Source: Shewanella schlegeliana (GTDB taxonomy: Bacteria > Pseudomonadota > Gammaproteobacteria > Enterobacterales > Shewanellaceae). From it: a stretch of DNA of 64,000 nucleotides. The stretch spans positions 196,212 to 260,211 of the forward strand of contig NZ_JAESVD010000007.1 in NCBI RefSeq assembly GCF_016765635.1. The letters are read 5' to 3'. The notes beneath the pieces are model-generated. The model ran no database searches. It was not told the DNA's origin and saw only the letters and a program-made list of their open reading frames with translations. Shown here one piece after another: positions 8,011-17,706 of this stretch; the first letter of the stretch is position 1; every line of letters begins with the position of its first letter. Made by a program: the position numbers and the translations under genes.

Positions 8011-8676
8011 CTATCGTAAGAAACCTGAGCGAGCTAACAGTTCCATAGTCACTTCAGACTTAGGAGCGCTCTCTTGCTCTTGACTGGCATAACTCATTAA
8101 TCTTTCTAAGTGGCGCGCTATCAGGTCGACTTCAATATTGACACTATCGCCCGCTTTCAGATCCACTAAGGTGGTTTCACCTGCAGTATGGGGCACGATA
8201 GTCAGTCTAAAGCGATGACCTTGCACCTCATTGACGGTCAAACTCACGCCATCGATCGTAATCGAGCCTTTATGGGCAATATAACGGCCAAGCTCGGCAG
8301 GTGGACTCAGCCAAAACTCAATGGCTTGACCACGAAACTGTCTGTCATCCACGTGGGCGATACCATCGACGTGTCCACTGACCATGTGGCCGCCTAAACG
8401 GGTTGTCGGTGTGACCGCTTTCTCTAGGTTAACGGCTTTTCCCACCTGATAATGAGAGAAACCCGTCAAACTGACGGTCTCGGCAGAAATATCTGCCACA
8501 TAACCGTCACTCATCAATTCAACTACGGTTAAACACACACCGTTAGTCGCGATACTATCGCCAAGCTTAACGTCTGACAGATCCAGTTTACCACTGGCAA
8601 CCGTTAAGCGAATGTCATCGCCGCGACGCTCAACTTTACGTAGGTGTCCGACTGACTCAATAATTCCAGTAAACAT
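8011..8676 (-). CDS. ribE: Riboflavin synthase alpha chain
   Basis: RibE (ribC in E. coli naming) dismutates two molecules of 6,7-dimethyl-8-ribityllumazine to riboflavin. The protein begins MFTGIIESVG, the family hallmark, and has two lumazine-binding repeats: the first with GDSIATNGVCLTV, the second starting near GGHMVSGHVDG and containing GSITIDGVSLTVN. Its 221 residues are usual. It starts three bases after the ribD stop, so both are surely co-transcribed. Confidence 0.96.
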   Translation of the reverse strand: MFTGIIESVGHLRKVERRGDDIRLTVASGKLDLSDVKLGDSIATNGVCLTVVELMSDGYVADISAETVSLTGFSHYQVGKAVNLEKAVTPTTRLGGHMVSGHVDGIAHVDDRQFRGQAIEFWLSPPAELGRYIAHKGSITIDGVSLTVNEVQGHRFRLTIVPHTAGETTLVDLKAGDSVNIEVDLIARHLERLMSYASQEQESAPKSEVTMELLARSGFLR

Positions 8677-8679
8677 AAA

Positions 8680-9801
8680 CTAATTACTCACTCTTAACGT
8701 TAAGCGGGTATCTTTACCCACCTTGCGCTCATCGGTTAGATTGATCTTTGGCACTTCTGACATCAATTGATAGTCATTGAGTGCAAGTAGGTTGCGCCCT
8801 TGCGAGCCTAAGATCTTCATCGCCTGATAAAGTACTATCTCATCGGCCAGCCCTTGGTTAACGAATGCGCCAGCAAGGGTTGCCCCTGCTTCAACCAATA
8901 CGGAGTTACAACTCTGACCCAGTAGCTTCAATAGTGCGTTTAAGTCGATACGTGAATCAACCGCGGGTAGCACCTGACTCTGAACATGGTCTGGCCAAGC
9001 TGCCTGCACGCTTTCAGGATAAGCCTGAGTCGATACCAACAAAATCGGGCTATCAATTTTAAACAAGTTTAGCTCATTACCAAGACGCGCCTGACTGTCT
9101 AACACGACTCGCAGCGGTTGATGAATTTCTGCAGGGGCTAACTGATTTGCTAGCGAGCCTAACTCACCGTGACGCACATTTAAACTCGGATCGTCAGCAA
9201 GTATGGTTTCAACGCCTGTGACTAAGGCGCAGTGGCGCGCACGTAGTCGTTGCACATCACTGCGCGCTTCAGGGCCGGTAATCCACTTAGACACACCATT
9301 AGACAGAGCCGTTTTGCCATCGAGGCTGGCAGCAAGTTTTACCGTCACCCAAGGCAGGCCCTTTTCCATACGCTTTAAAAAGCCTAAGTTGACCTGTTTC
9401 GCCTCTTCGGTCATCAAGCCCACATCGACTCGAATCCCCGCATCTTGCAGCATAGCAATACCACGGCCAGAGACTTCAGGATTCGGATCGGTCACGGCGA
9501 TAACCACGCGGCTAACACCGTGCTCGATAAGCGCTTTAGCGCAAGGTGGGGTACGGCCGTAATGACTACAGGGCTCGAGTGTGACGTAAGCGGTAGCGCC
9601 TTTGGCATCACTGCCCGCCATATTCAGGGCGTAAACTTCGGCATGGGGACCGCCAGCTCGAATATGGTAGCCCTCACCCACGATCTCGCCATCTTTAACG
9701 ATAACGCTACCCACACTTGGATTTGGACGGGTGGTGTACATGCCCTTTTGTGCCAGTTCAATGGCAAGGCTCATCATTTGACTGTCTTCGATAGACCACA
9801 T
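8680..9801 (-). CDS. ribD: Bifunctional diaminohydroxyphosphoribosylaminopyrimidine deaminase / 5-amino-6-(5-phosphoribosylamino)uracil reductase
   Basis: RibD carries out the deamination and NADPH-dependent ribose reduction that follow GTP ring opening in riboflavin synthesis. The N-terminal zinc deaminase domain shows HAEVYAL (residue ~50) and PCSHYGRTPPC (zinc cysteines, ~75-84); the C-terminal reductase domain follows from about residue 150, with KLAASLDGKTAL and SVLVEAGATLAGAF. The 373 residues match the fusion form. The start MWSIEDSQMM has only a weak ribosome binding site. It lies 68 bp after nrdR on the same strand, an arrangement common in proteobacteria. Confidence 0.96.
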   Translation of the reverse strand: MWSIEDSQMMSLAIELAQKGMYTTRPNPSVGSVIVKDGEIVGEGYHIRAGGPHAEVYALNMAGSDAKGATAYVTLEPCSHYGRTPPCAKALIEHGVSRVVIAVTDPNPEVSGRGIAMLQDAGIRVDVGLMTEEAKQVNLGFLKRMEKGLPWVTVKLAASLDGKTALSNGVSKWITGPEARSDVQRLRARHCALVTGVETILADDPSLNVRHGELGSLANQLAPAEIHQPLRVVLDSQARLGNELNLFKIDSPILLVSTQAYPESVQAAWPDHVQSQVLPAVDSRIDLNALLKLLGQSCNSVLVEAGATLAGAFVNQGLADEIVLYQAMKILGSQGRNLLALNDYQLMSEVPKINLTDERKVGKDTRLTLRVSN

Positions 9802-9869
9802 AATGGCGGCAATTCCGATTGTTCGATTGATGAAGGGCTAGGCGCTAAGCTTAGCCCCAATTGTGTAGG

Positions 9870-10319
9870 TTACTTTTGCAGTTTGGCGATCGCTTCACCA
9901 AACTCTGAAACGTCTTCGAAGGCACGATAAACAGACGCGAAGCGAATGTAGGCAACCTTATCTAGGTTAACTAATTGGTCCATCATCAAGTTACCAATCA
10001 TCTCAGATTTAACTTCACGCTCGCCAGTGGCGCGCAAAGTCGACTTAATCTTAGTTAATGCCTGCTCGATTTGATCCATAGAAACAGGTCTTTTCTCTAC
10101 GGCTCTTAACATACCACCGCGCAGCTTCTCTTCATCGAACGGCTGGCGACTGCCATCTTGTTTCACCACGCGAGGCATTACAAGCTCGGCCCCTTCGAAG
10201 GTGGTAAAACGTTCATGACACTGAACACACTCTCTACGTCGACGTACCTGATGGCCGTCAGCGACTAATCGCGAATCAATCACTTTTGTGTCAGTTGCGC
10301 TGCAAAATGGACAATGCAT
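9870..10319 (-). CDS. nrdR: Transcriptional repressor NrdR
   Basis: NrdR senses ATP/dATP and represses ribonucleotide reductase genes through NrdR boxes. The N-terminal zinc ribbon is clear ([17 protein letters not shown] and CVQCHERF, two CxxC pairs), followed by the ATP-cone domain from about residue 49, with [14 protein letters not shown] and the conserved [12 protein letters not shown]. The length is 149 residues, as usual. It sits upstream of the riboflavin genes and downstream of glyA, from which a terminator separates it. Confidence 0.97.
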   Translation of the reverse strand: MHCPFCSATDTKVIDSRLVADGHQVRRRRECVQCHERFTTFEGAELVMPRVVKQDGSRQPFDEEKLRGGMLRAVEKRPVSMDQIEQALTKIKSTLRATGEREVKSEMIGNLMMDQLVNLDKVAYIRFASVYRAFEDVSEFGEAIAKLQK

Positions 10320-10454
10320 TTAGCCTCCGTTTAGAAAAAATGTTATGGCTCACTGGATTTATACCTAACCTATTAATTATGTCACCTTTGACAATTATTA
10401 AAATGTGATTGGTACGACTTAAAACCTCAGAAAGTATGCTCTATTACATACAAA

Positions 10455-10478
10455 AATGGCCGCAAAAATGCGGCCATT
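10455..10478 (-). terminator. Terminator downstream of glyA
   Basis: AATGGCCGCA pairs with TGCGGCCATT around AAAA; on minus a T-run follows. It isolates nrdR from glyA transcription. Confidence 0.85.
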
Positions 10479-10505
10479 GGAGTCTAACTGATTTAACGCT
10501 TAAGG

Positions 10506-11762
10506 TTAACCGTAAACAGGGAACTTAGCGCACAATTCCAGAACCTGAGCCTTAACGCGCTCGCTAACGGCAAGATCTGAAATATCATCTAAGATGTCAC
10601 ACATCCAGTTAGTTAGCAGCACACACTCTTGCTCACCAAAACCACGACGTGTGATTGCTGGAGAACCGATACGCAGACCTGAAGTCACAAATGGTGAGCG
10701 TGGGTCGTTTGGTACTGAGTTCTTGTTAACTGTAATATTCGCGTTGCCAAGGGCAGCGTCAGCGTCTTTACCCGTAATATCTTTGCTGATCAGATCAAGC
10801 AAGAATAGGTGGTTATCAGTACCACCAGAAACCACATCATAGCCACGCTCGATGAAAGTACGTGCCATTACCTTAGCGTTAACTACAACTTGCTCTTGGT
10901 AAGTGGTGAACTCTGGGTCTAGCGCTTCTTTAAATGCAACCGCTTTTGCAGCGATAACGTGCATCAAAGGACCACCTTGACCGCCTGGGAATACAGCTGA
11001 GTTTAACTTCTTGTAGATCTCTTCATCGTTAATTGATGAAAGGATCAAACCGCCGCGTGGGCCAGCTAGTGTCTTATGTGTCGTCGTTGTCACAACGTGC
11101 GCGTGTGGCATTGGGTTTGGATAGATGCCTGCAGCAACAAGACCTGCAACGTGTGCCATATCAACGAATAAGTATGCACCAACTTTATCGGCGATTTCGC
11201 GGAACTTGCCCCAGTCGATGATACCAGAGTAGGCACTGAAACCTGCGATGATCATCTTTGGCTTGTGCTCAAGCGCTAGACGCTCAACTTCAGCGTAATC
11301 GATCTGGCCAGTAGCCTCATCGATACCGTACTGAACCGCGTTGTATAGCTTACCAGAGAAGCTTACGTGAGAGCCGTGAGTGAGGTGACCACCGTGTGCT
11401 AAGCTCATACCAAGAACGGTGTCGCCGCCTTGAAGTAACGCCATAAATACCGCGGCGTTAGCTTGAGAACCTGAGTGTGGCTGAACGTTGGCATAAGTTG
11501 CACCAAACAGCTCTTTAGCACGAGAAATTGCGAGTTCTTCGACAATATCAACATGCTCACAACCACCGTAGTAACGCTTACCAGGGTAACCTTCAGCATA
11601 CTTGTTGGTTAGCTGAGTACCTTGTGCTTCGATTACGCGAGGACTTGTATAGTTTTCTGAAGCAATGAGTTCGATGTGCTCTTCTTGACGGCGCGTTTCA
11701 TCTTCAATTGCTGCAAATAGTTGTGGATCGTAATCCGCGATATTCATATCTTTTTTCAGCAT
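10506..11762 (-). CDS. glyA: Serine hydroxymethyltransferase
   Basis: GlyA interconverts serine and glycine using tetrahydrofolate and pyridoxal phosphate, the main source of one-carbon units. The 418-residue protein begins [19 protein letters not shown] and contains [13 protein letters not shown], the PLP-binding stretch [15 protein letters not shown] with the Schiff-base lysine, and [12 protein letters not shown] near the C-terminus. It is transcribed alone on minus and divergently from ettA across about 280 bp, in which I see no certain PurR or MetR site. Confidence 0.97.
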   Translation of the reverse strand: MLKKDMNIADYDPQLFAAIEDETRRQEEHIELIASENYTSPRVIEAQGTQLTNKYAEGYPGKRYYGGCEHVDIVEELAISRAKELFGATYANVQPHSGSQANAAVFMALLQGGDTVLGMSLAHGGHLTHGSHVSFSGKLYNAVQYGIDEATGQIDYAEVERLALEHKPKMIIAGFSAYSGIIDWGKFREIADKVGAYLFVDMAHVAGLVAAGIYPNPMPHAHVVTTTTHKTLAGPRGGLILSSINDEEIYKKLNSAVFPGGQGGPLMHVIAAKAVAFKEALDPEFTTYQEQVVVNAKVMARTFIERGYDVVSGGTDNHLFLLDLISKDITGKDADAALGNANITVNKNSVPNDPRSPFVTSGLRIGSPAITRRGFGEQECVLLTNWMCDILDDISDLAVSERVKAQVLELCAKFPVYG

Positions 11763-12039
11763 TACTCACTCCAGCTGTAAAGTCTTGTAATAGGGTTGCG
11801 CGGTATTCTACAGCGCATTCGATCACAATCCCAGCATTTACAACATGAAATTACTTGCATTTCTAGATGAGTGAGTTTTGTAAAACGGGTTAATCGATAT
11901 AAAAAATGACTTAATTAAACGTGATGGTATTTGCCCTGAATGTTCATTGTCAAAGAGTCTAATTCAGATTTAAGTTCTGCAGCGAATCTTGTAGAATTGC
12001 CGCCATTCCCGATTCAAAAAACAGTCAAAGAGAAATAAA

Positions 12040-13707
12040 ATGGCTCAGTTTGTATATAGCATGCTTAGAGTGGGCAAGATTGTCCCGCCTAAGAAGCAGA
12101 TCCTTAAGGATATCTCATTAAGCTTTTTCCCAGGCGCTAAGATTGGTGTATTAGGTCTAAACGGTTCTGGTAAGTCTACCCTACTGCGCATCATGGCCGG
12201 TATCGATACCGAGATTGAGGGTGAAGCGCGCCCAATGCAAGATCTTAAAATTGGTTACCTACCACAGGAACCAAAACTAGATCCAAACCAAACAGTACGT
12301 GAAGCGGTAGAAGAGGCGGTATCTGAGGCGAAGAATGCTTTAGTACGTTTAGATGAAGTCTATGCACTCTATGCTGAGCCAGATGCCGATTTTGATGCCC
12401 TTGCTAAAGAGCAAGGTGAGCTAGAAGCCATTATTCAATCTCAAGATGCTCATAACCTAGATGTAGCATTAGACAGAGCGGCTAACGCACTACGTCTTCC
12501 TGATTGGGATGAGAAAATTGAAGTGCTATCGGGTGGTGAACGTCGCCGTGTGGCAATCTGTCGTCTGTTACTTGAAAAGCCAGACATGCTATTACTAGAC
12601 GAACCGACCAACCACTTAGATGCTGAATCTGTAGCTTGGTTAGAGCGCTTCTTACAAGATTACACGGGTACTGTTGTGGCGATTACCCACGATAGATACT
12701 TCCTTGATAATGCTGCTGGCTGGATCTTAGAACTTGACCGTGGTGAAGGTATTCCATGGGAGGGTAACTACTCTTCATGGCTTGAGCAGAAAGATGCTCG
12801 TCTTCAACAAGAGTCGGCAACTGAAAGTGCCCGTCAAAAGACCATTGCCAAAGAATTGGAGTGGGTACGTCAAGGCTCTAAAGGGCGCCAGTCTAAGGGT
12901 AAGGCGCGTATGGCTCGCTTCGAAGAGCTTAATACCAACGACTACCAAAAACGTAACGAGACCAACGAGCTGTTCATTCCACCTGGGCCACGCCTAGGTG
13001 ATAAGGTTATTGAAATCACTAACCTGACTAAGTCTTATGGTGATCGCGTACTGATTGATGACTTAAGCTTCTCTGTACCTAAGGGCGCTATTGTCGGAAT
13101 TATCGGTGCTAACGGTGCGGGTAAGTCGACCCTGTTTAAGATGATCTCTGGCGCTGAGCAGCCAGATAGCGGCAGCGTGGAGCTGGGTGAGTCGGTACAG
13201 ATCGCCTCTGTCGAGCAGTTCCGTGATTCGATGAACGATAAGAACACCGTTTGGGAAGAGATCTCTGGCGGCCAAGATATCATGCGTATCAACAACACAG
13301 AAATTCCAAGTCGTGCCTATGTTGGCCGCTTTAACTTCCGTGGTGGCGATCAGCAAAAGATTATCGGCACTCTATCTGGTGGTGAGCGTAACCGTGTACA
13401 TTTGGCAAAGCTACTGCAAGCGGGCGGCAACGTACTGTTACTCGATGAACCAACCAACGACCTAGACGTTGAAACTTTACGTGCACTAGAAGAAGCACTG
13501 CTTGAGTTCCCAGGTTGTGCCATGGTTATTTCGCACGACCGTTGGTTCCTAGATAGAATCGCAACCCATATCCTAGATTACCGCGATGAAGGTAAAGTTA
13601 ACTTCTACGAAGGTAACTACACCGAATACTCAACTTGGTTGAAAGACACCATGGGTACCGATGTAGTTGAGCCACATCGCTTAAAGTACAAGCGTATGGT
13701 TAAGTAA
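12040..13707 (+). CDS. ettA: Energy-dependent translational throttle protein EttA (ABC-F ATPase)
   Basis: EttA binds the ribosomal E site and gates the first elongation cycles according to ATP/ADP ratio. It is a soluble 555-residue protein with two ABC domains: Walker A GLNGSGKST (39-47) and GANGAGKST, signatures LSGGERRRV and LSGGERNRV, Walker B LLLDEPTNHLD and LLLDEPTNDLD. The linker between them (ELEWVRQGSKGRQSKGKARM) is the P-site tRNA-interacting motif that marks the EttA branch. It has no membrane segments. It is a single gene followed by a terminator. Confidence 0.96.
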   Translation: MAQFVYSMLRVGKIVPPKKQILKDISLSFFPGAKIGVLGLNGSGKSTLLRIMAGIDTEIEGEARPMQDLKIGYLPQEPKLDPNQTVREAVEEAVSEAKNALVRLDEVYALYAEPDADFDALAKEQGELEAIIQSQDAHNLDVALDRAANALRLPDWDEKIEVLSGGERRRVAICRLLLEKPDMLLLDEPTNHLDAESVAWLERFLQDYTGTVVAITHDRYFLDNAAGWILELDRGEGIPWEGNYSSWLEQKDARLQQESATESARQKTIAKELEWVRQGSKGRQSKGKARMARFEELNTNDYQKRNETNELFIPPGPRLGDKVIEITNLTKSYGDRVLIDDLSFSVPKGAIVGIIGANGAGKSTLFKMISGAEQPDSGSVELGESVQIASVEQFRDSMNDKNTVWEEISGGQDIMRINNTEIPSRAYVGRFNFRGGDQQKIIGTLSGGERNRVHLAKLLQAGGNVLLLDEPTNDLDVETLRALEEALLEFPGCAMVISHDRWFLDRIATHILDYRDEGKVNFYEGNYTEYSTWLKDTMGTDVVEPHRLKYKRMVK

Positions 13708-13724
13708 GTTAATTACACATTTAG

Positions 13725-13750
13725 AAAGGAGGCCTCAGCCTCCTTTTTTT
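13725..13750 (+). terminator. Terminator downstream of ettA
   Basis: AAGGAGGC and GCCTCCTT form a hairpin followed by a long T-run. Confidence 0.9.
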
Positions 13751-13893
13751 GTTGCTATAAAGCCATAATTTAACCATCGCCACTGAGCCCATTTAAATCC
13801 ACAGCATAACCATTTGCTTCAATCGCCTAAGCAAAGGGTATAAATATTTCGCAATTTGGTAACAAAACGCTTAATAATTATGCCAAAATGGCA

Positions 13894-13904
13894 TTTGGTA
13901 TAAT
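13894..13904 (+). promoter_or_regulatory. Extended -10 promoter candidate for the acyltransferase gene
   Basis: TTTGGTATAAT ends in a consensus TATAAT (13899-13904) preceded by TG, the extended -10 pattern. It lies about 70 bp upstream of the start codon. No good -35 is seen; ATGCCAAAATGGCAT just upstream is palindromic and might be an operator. Confidence 0.45.
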
Positions 13905-13972
13905 TTAGCCAATTGGCCAGCGACCCTATCGCTAACAATAATAAAAAAACGCCAAAAATGGACAAGTGAATA

Positions 13973-15115
13973 ATGGACGATAAAGCTCCCTCCTCTCAGT
14001 TGAACAATGATTCCGTAAGTGATGCCTCAACAAGTTCAGCTCAAACTACAGCAGCGACCGATACAAAAAAGTCGACCGGATTTTTAAACAGTATTAATCA
14101 CTTTCGTGGCATCGCGATTATCTTTATTGTCATGGCTCATTGCTACCGTCCTGCAGGCTGGCAGATAGAAACCTTTGCCGACAAGGCCTGGTTTAACTTA
14201 ATGATGAATGGCACGGTGTTTTTCGTGTTTATCTCAGGTTTTCTGTTCCACCATGTGTTTTATCACCGCTGGGACTATAAGAAGTATATGAAAAGCAAAA
14301 CCAAGTTTGTTTTTCTGCCCTACCTATTACTGTCACTGCCTTGGATTGTCTGGCATATCACGGTCGGCACCGATCCTATGATGCATAAAGAGCTAGCCGA
14401 TATAACAGCCCCAGCACAGGCTGCTAGTTGGTATGTGATCACAGGTCGCACGCTTACCGCATACTGGTATATCCCCATGGGCATGATGCTATTCGCATTG
14501 TCGCCTTGGGTCATGTATCTCATTAAGAGGCAACAACTGCTCTACTACGCTATTCCATTATTGCTGATTGCCATCATGGTGCACCGCCCTATCTCCAACC
14601 TGAATGCGATTCAGTCTTTAGTCTACTTCTTACCGGTTTATCTGCTGGGAGTATGGGGCTCTGCCCATCGCGATAAACTGTTCCCCTTCATCGACAGGTA
14701 TTGGCTCCCCATGTTGCTAGCAGGCATCGCCCTAGCACTCATTCAAGCACACTACTTTGGCGCGGGCGTACTCAATAAGGCGCCGTTTGAGATGACGGTA
14801 CCTGATCTGATGTTGCCGCAAAAAATCTTACTCACTTTAGTCATTCTGGCGATCCTAAATAAGTTTGAGCATATCTCGATTAAGCCACTACAAAAGCTGG
14901 CCGATGTGAGTTTTGCGATCTACTTTATTCATCCTTGGATCACCACACCTTGGTGGATGATCTATGACAGTCCCGATCTGTTGGGCTTAGCGGGTCAAGG
15001 TAATATCTTGACCACCTTAATCGTCACGCTTGTGGTGGTGGCTATCTCATACATGATTGCGATACTGATAAAGAAGTTGCTCAGTAAGCGTAGCCGCTAC
15101 TTGATTGGTTGGTAA
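13973..15115 (+). CDS. Acyltransferase family 3 integral membrane protein
   Basis: A multi-pass inner-membrane protein of 380 residues with about ten hydrophobic segments. After a low-complexity, Ser/Thr-rich N-terminal tail of ~35 residues comes INHFRGIAIIFIVMAHCYRP, the signature with the catalytic histidine of acyltransferase-3 (OafA/NodX type) proteins, which acetylate or otherwise acylate extracytoplasmic sugars or lipids. The real acceptor is unknown. It is followed after 77 bp by a periplasmic phosphatase gene on the same strand; the two could be co-transcribed, but they have no evident shared pathway. Confidence 0.85.
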   Translation: MDDKAPSSQLNNDSVSDASTSSAQTTAATDTKKSTGFLNSINHFRGIAIIFIVMAHCYRPAGWQIETFADKAWFNLMMNGTVFFVFISGFLFHHVFYHRWDYKKYMKSKTKFVFLPYLLLSLPWIVWHITVGTDPMMHKELADITAPAQAASWYVITGRTLTAYWYIPMGMMLFALSPWVMYLIKRQQLLYYAIPLLLIAIMVHRPISNLNAIQSLVYFLPVYLLGVWGSAHRDKLFPFIDRYWLPMLLAGIALALIQAHYFGAGVLNKAPFEMTVPDLMLPQKILLTLVILAILNKFEHISIKPLQKLADVSFAIYFIHPWITTPWWMIYDSPDLLGLAGQGNILTTLIVTLVVVAISYMIAILIKKLLSKRSRYLIGW

Positions 15116-15192
15116 TGACAGACATTAACCCAAGCTAGAACTAAAAATTTAAACAACAACCAAACACAATAACGAGTAATAAGAAACCAAAG

Positions 15193-16272
15193 ATGATGCT
15201 CAAAACCCTACTTTACACTACCGCGCTAGTGGGTCTATCAAACCCGCTTAGCGCCAATGAAACTAACGACTATCAGTTTGATGGCCCCTATGTAACTCAT
15301 GACCAGAGTGCCACACTGCCCCAGCGAACAGCCTACTGGATCTGCAATAGCAAACTAATGAGCTCTCAAATTAGCGAGCACACACTAAAGAGACCAGAAA
15401 ACTGTGGCCAGCTGCCCGAGCCTAGCTTGAGTGAAGAGATAAAACAGGTGATGCCTGACAGCTATAGTGGTGTAAAAAAAGTTGTAGCCCTCAGCGATGT
15501 CCATGGCCAGTACGATATATTGATCGAGCTACTCAAAAACCAAAAGATCATCGATGCCGATAATAACTGGGCCTTTGGCGATGGCCATATGGTGATGACC
15601 GGGGACATGTTCGACCGCGGCGATCAGGTAAATGAAGTGCTGTGGTTTATGTATAAACTAGACCGTCAAGCCAAAGCCGCAGGCGGCATGCTGCACTTAC
15701 TTATGGGTAACCATGAGCAGATGGTGCTCGGTGGCGACTTAAGGTATGTCCATGAACGCTATGAGCTAGCCAGTAAGCTACTCGATAGAAGCAATGATGC
15801 CCTCTATGGCGAAGACACCGAAATTGGCCAGTGGCTAAGAAGTAAGAACACCTTAGTTAAGATTAATGATGTGCTGTATATGCATGGCGGTATAAGTAGT
15901 GAATGGCTTGAACGTCAGTTGACAATAGCTCAGGCCAATGAATTGTTTCGTGCCAACATAGGCAGGCCGAAAGCGGAACTAAAACAAGACGAGCTATTAA
16001 GCTTCCTATTTTACGGCAATGGTCCCACATGGTATCGCGGCTACTTTAAAGATAGCTTTAGTGAAGCTGAGCTCGATAAAATACTCGGCTATTTCGATGT
16101 CAAACATATCACCGTAGGCCACACCTCACAGAAACAGGTATTAGGGTTATTTGATAATAAAATTATTGCCATCGACAGCAGCATCAAGCTCGGGGAACAG
16201 GGAGAACTGTTACTCATCCATGACGGTAAGCTAACTCGTGGCCTTTATGATGGATCTCGTCAAGCGTTATAG
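15193..16272 (+). CDS. Periplasmic PPP-family (Shewanella-like) phosphatase
   Basis: A metallophosphoesterase of 359 residues with an N-terminal signal peptide (cleavage probably after LSA, residue 21), so it is likely periplasmic. The three PPP motifs are visible: SDVHG (101-105), GDMFDRGD (137-144) and GNHE (172-175), with later metal-site histidines in MHGG and VGHT. The combination fits the Shewanella-like protein phosphatases and the cold-active tyrosine phosphatase described from a Shewanella strain, which I know from the literature; a phosphotyrosine or phosphoprotein substrate is therefore an inference. An ApaH-like dinucleotide hydrolase would lack the signal peptide. Confidence 0.85.
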   Translation: MMLKTLLYTTALVGLSNPLSANETNDYQFDGPYVTHDQSATLPQRTAYWICNSKLMSSQISEHTLKRPENCGQLPEPSLSEEIKQVMPDSYSGVKKVVALSDVHGQYDILIELLKNQKIIDADNNWAFGDGHMVMTGDMFDRGDQVNEVLWFMYKLDRQAKAAGGMLHLLMGNHEQMVLGGDLRYVHERYELASKLLDRSNDALYGEDTEIGQWLRSKNTLVKINDVLYMHGGISSEWLERQLTIAQANELFRANIGRPKAELKQDELLSFLFYGNGPTWYRGYFKDSFSEAELDKILGYFDVKHITVGHTSQKQVLGLFDNKIIAIDSSIKLGEQGELLLIHDGKLTRGLYDGSRQAL

Positions 16273-16590
16273 CTCAAAGTATAAGTGCAGGGCATCAATA
16301 GGAGTCAACCGCTATGGTTGGCTCTTTAACACCCGCCATTAACATCTTGCTCGAATTCATCTCTGCTTCAACACCCATTTAACCAGCATAAACTCACGCT
16401 TTACAGGTTCAAACTGTAACCAATAAAGACGAGATGATAACAAACAGATGAAAATGTAAAATTTGATAAGATAACGATCAAAACTTGTAAAGCGCTAACT
16501 TCTAATTTTCTTTACTTTACATTGCTTTACTCTACATCAGCGGATTTTTCTCTAAAATAATCCCAACTTTGGCTGTGTAAGTAATCACTC
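16273..16590. other. Intergenic region ahead of the first RND operon
   Basis: Apart from the hairpin at its left end I see no gene. The part before the adaptor gene is AT-rich, with several CTTTAC/TTTACA repeats (about 16510-16545) that might be regulator contacts or promoter -35 elements; no regulator gene is adjacent. Confidence 0.35.
16302..16324 (+). terminator. Probable terminator after the phosphatase gene
   Basis: GAGTCAACC and GGTTGGCTC pair (one G-T) around five bases, then TTT. Confidence 0.55.
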
Positions 16591-17706
16591 ATGAAACCAT
16601 CTTATTACCTTGTCCCCATATTGCTCGTTGTAGTAGGTGCAATATCCTATAGTAGCTTTTCTGAAGCTAAACGCTCCGACAACAAGGAGCGTCCTGTTCG
16701 TACCGTTCCAGTGGTCACTGGCGTTGTTGAGCAGCATGAGCTTTCTCAATCACTGTCCTTGATAGGCAAGCTCGATGCCGAGCAATCGGTTTTTATCGCG
16801 CCGCAAATTGCCGGCAAGATTAAGTCTATTATGGTCAACACAGATCAACAGATAGACCAAGGGCAAATATTAGTGCAGCTTGATGACGCCAAAGCACAAG
16901 CCGCTCTAGCCGAAGCTGCGACCTATTTAGCCGATGAGAAGCGTAAACTAAAAGAGTTTCAGAAGCTTATCGATCAAAACGCGATCACCAAAACAGAAAT
17001 TGACGCCCAAAAAGCCAGTGTCGATATGGCCAGCGCTCGCTTAGCCGCGGCTCAAGCAGATCTCGATTACCATTACCTCAGTGCGCCCTTTTCAGGCACA
17101 GCCGGCCTTATCGACTTTAGCCAAGGCAAGATGGTCAGCGCAGGCACTGAGCTATTAACCCTTGATGATCTTTCCAGTATGCGACTGGATCTACAAGTGC
17201 CAGAGAACTATCTCTCGCAGCTCAGCGTCGGCATGTCTGTAACAGCCAGCAGCCGCGCTTGGCCGCAAAAAGAGTTTATCGGCAAGATAACGGCCATCGA
17301 TTCTCGAGTGAATCAAGACACTTTGAACCTAAGGGTACGTGTGCAATTTAACAACTCAGGCCACCAGCTAAAGCCCGGCATGATGATGTCGGCGACCTTG
17401 ATGTTCCCAAGTGTGGCAGAGCCAGTGATCCCTGTGCAAGCGCTTGAGTACTCAGGCACTAACCGTTTCGTTTATGTGATCGGTAAAGACGGCATCGCTA
17501 AGCGTACCAAGGTCACCTTAGGCGCCCGCATCGATGACCAAGTGTTAATCAGCGGCGGCCTAACTATCGGCGACAAAGTAGTGGTACAGGGACTGGTCAA
17601 TATGCGCGATGGGCTAAGAGTCAATGATCTAGGTGAAGCAGCACTGGCTCAAAAAGAGGCTGTAAACCAAAAATATGAAGAGCAGCAAGCAAGAGGTAGC
17701 ATCTAA
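16591..17706 (+). CDS. RND efflux periplasmic adaptor (membrane fusion protein)
   Basis: This 371-residue protein bridges an RND pump to an outer-membrane channel. An N-terminal hydrophobic segment (about 5-20) anchors or exports it. The biotinyl-lipoyl-like half motif IAPQIAGKIKSIMVNTDQQI, a helical hairpin rich in Ala/Lys (about 105-160), and the beta-barrel region with LSAPFSGTAGLIDFS follow. It ends one codon before the permease start, and the two genes share essentially no gap, so they form one operon. No outer-membrane factor gene follows, so a TolC-type channel encoded elsewhere is probably used. Substrate is unknown. Confidence 0.9.
   Translation: MKPSYYLVPILLVVVGAISYSSFSEAKRSDNKERPVRTVPVVTGVVEQHELSQSLSLIGKLDAEQSVFIAPQIAGKIKSIMVNTDQQIDQGQILVQLDDAKAQAALAEAATYLADEKRKLKEFQKLIDQNAITKTEIDAQKASVDMASARLAAAQADLDYHYLSAPFSGTAGLIDFSQGKMVSAGTELLTLDDLSSMRLDLQVPENYLSQLSVGMSVTASSRAWPQKEFIGKITAIDSRVNQDTLNLRVRVQFNNSGHQLKPGMMMSATLMFPSVAEPVIPVQALEYSGTNRFVYVIGKDGIAKRTKVTLGARIDDQVLISGGLTIGDKVVVQGLVNMRDGLRVNDLGEAALAQKEAVNQKYEEQQARGSI

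Noticed and set aside
9445..9930. A 161-codon frame opposite ribD and nrdR
   Set aside because: It lies antisense across two well-identified genes and is a shadow of their codon use.
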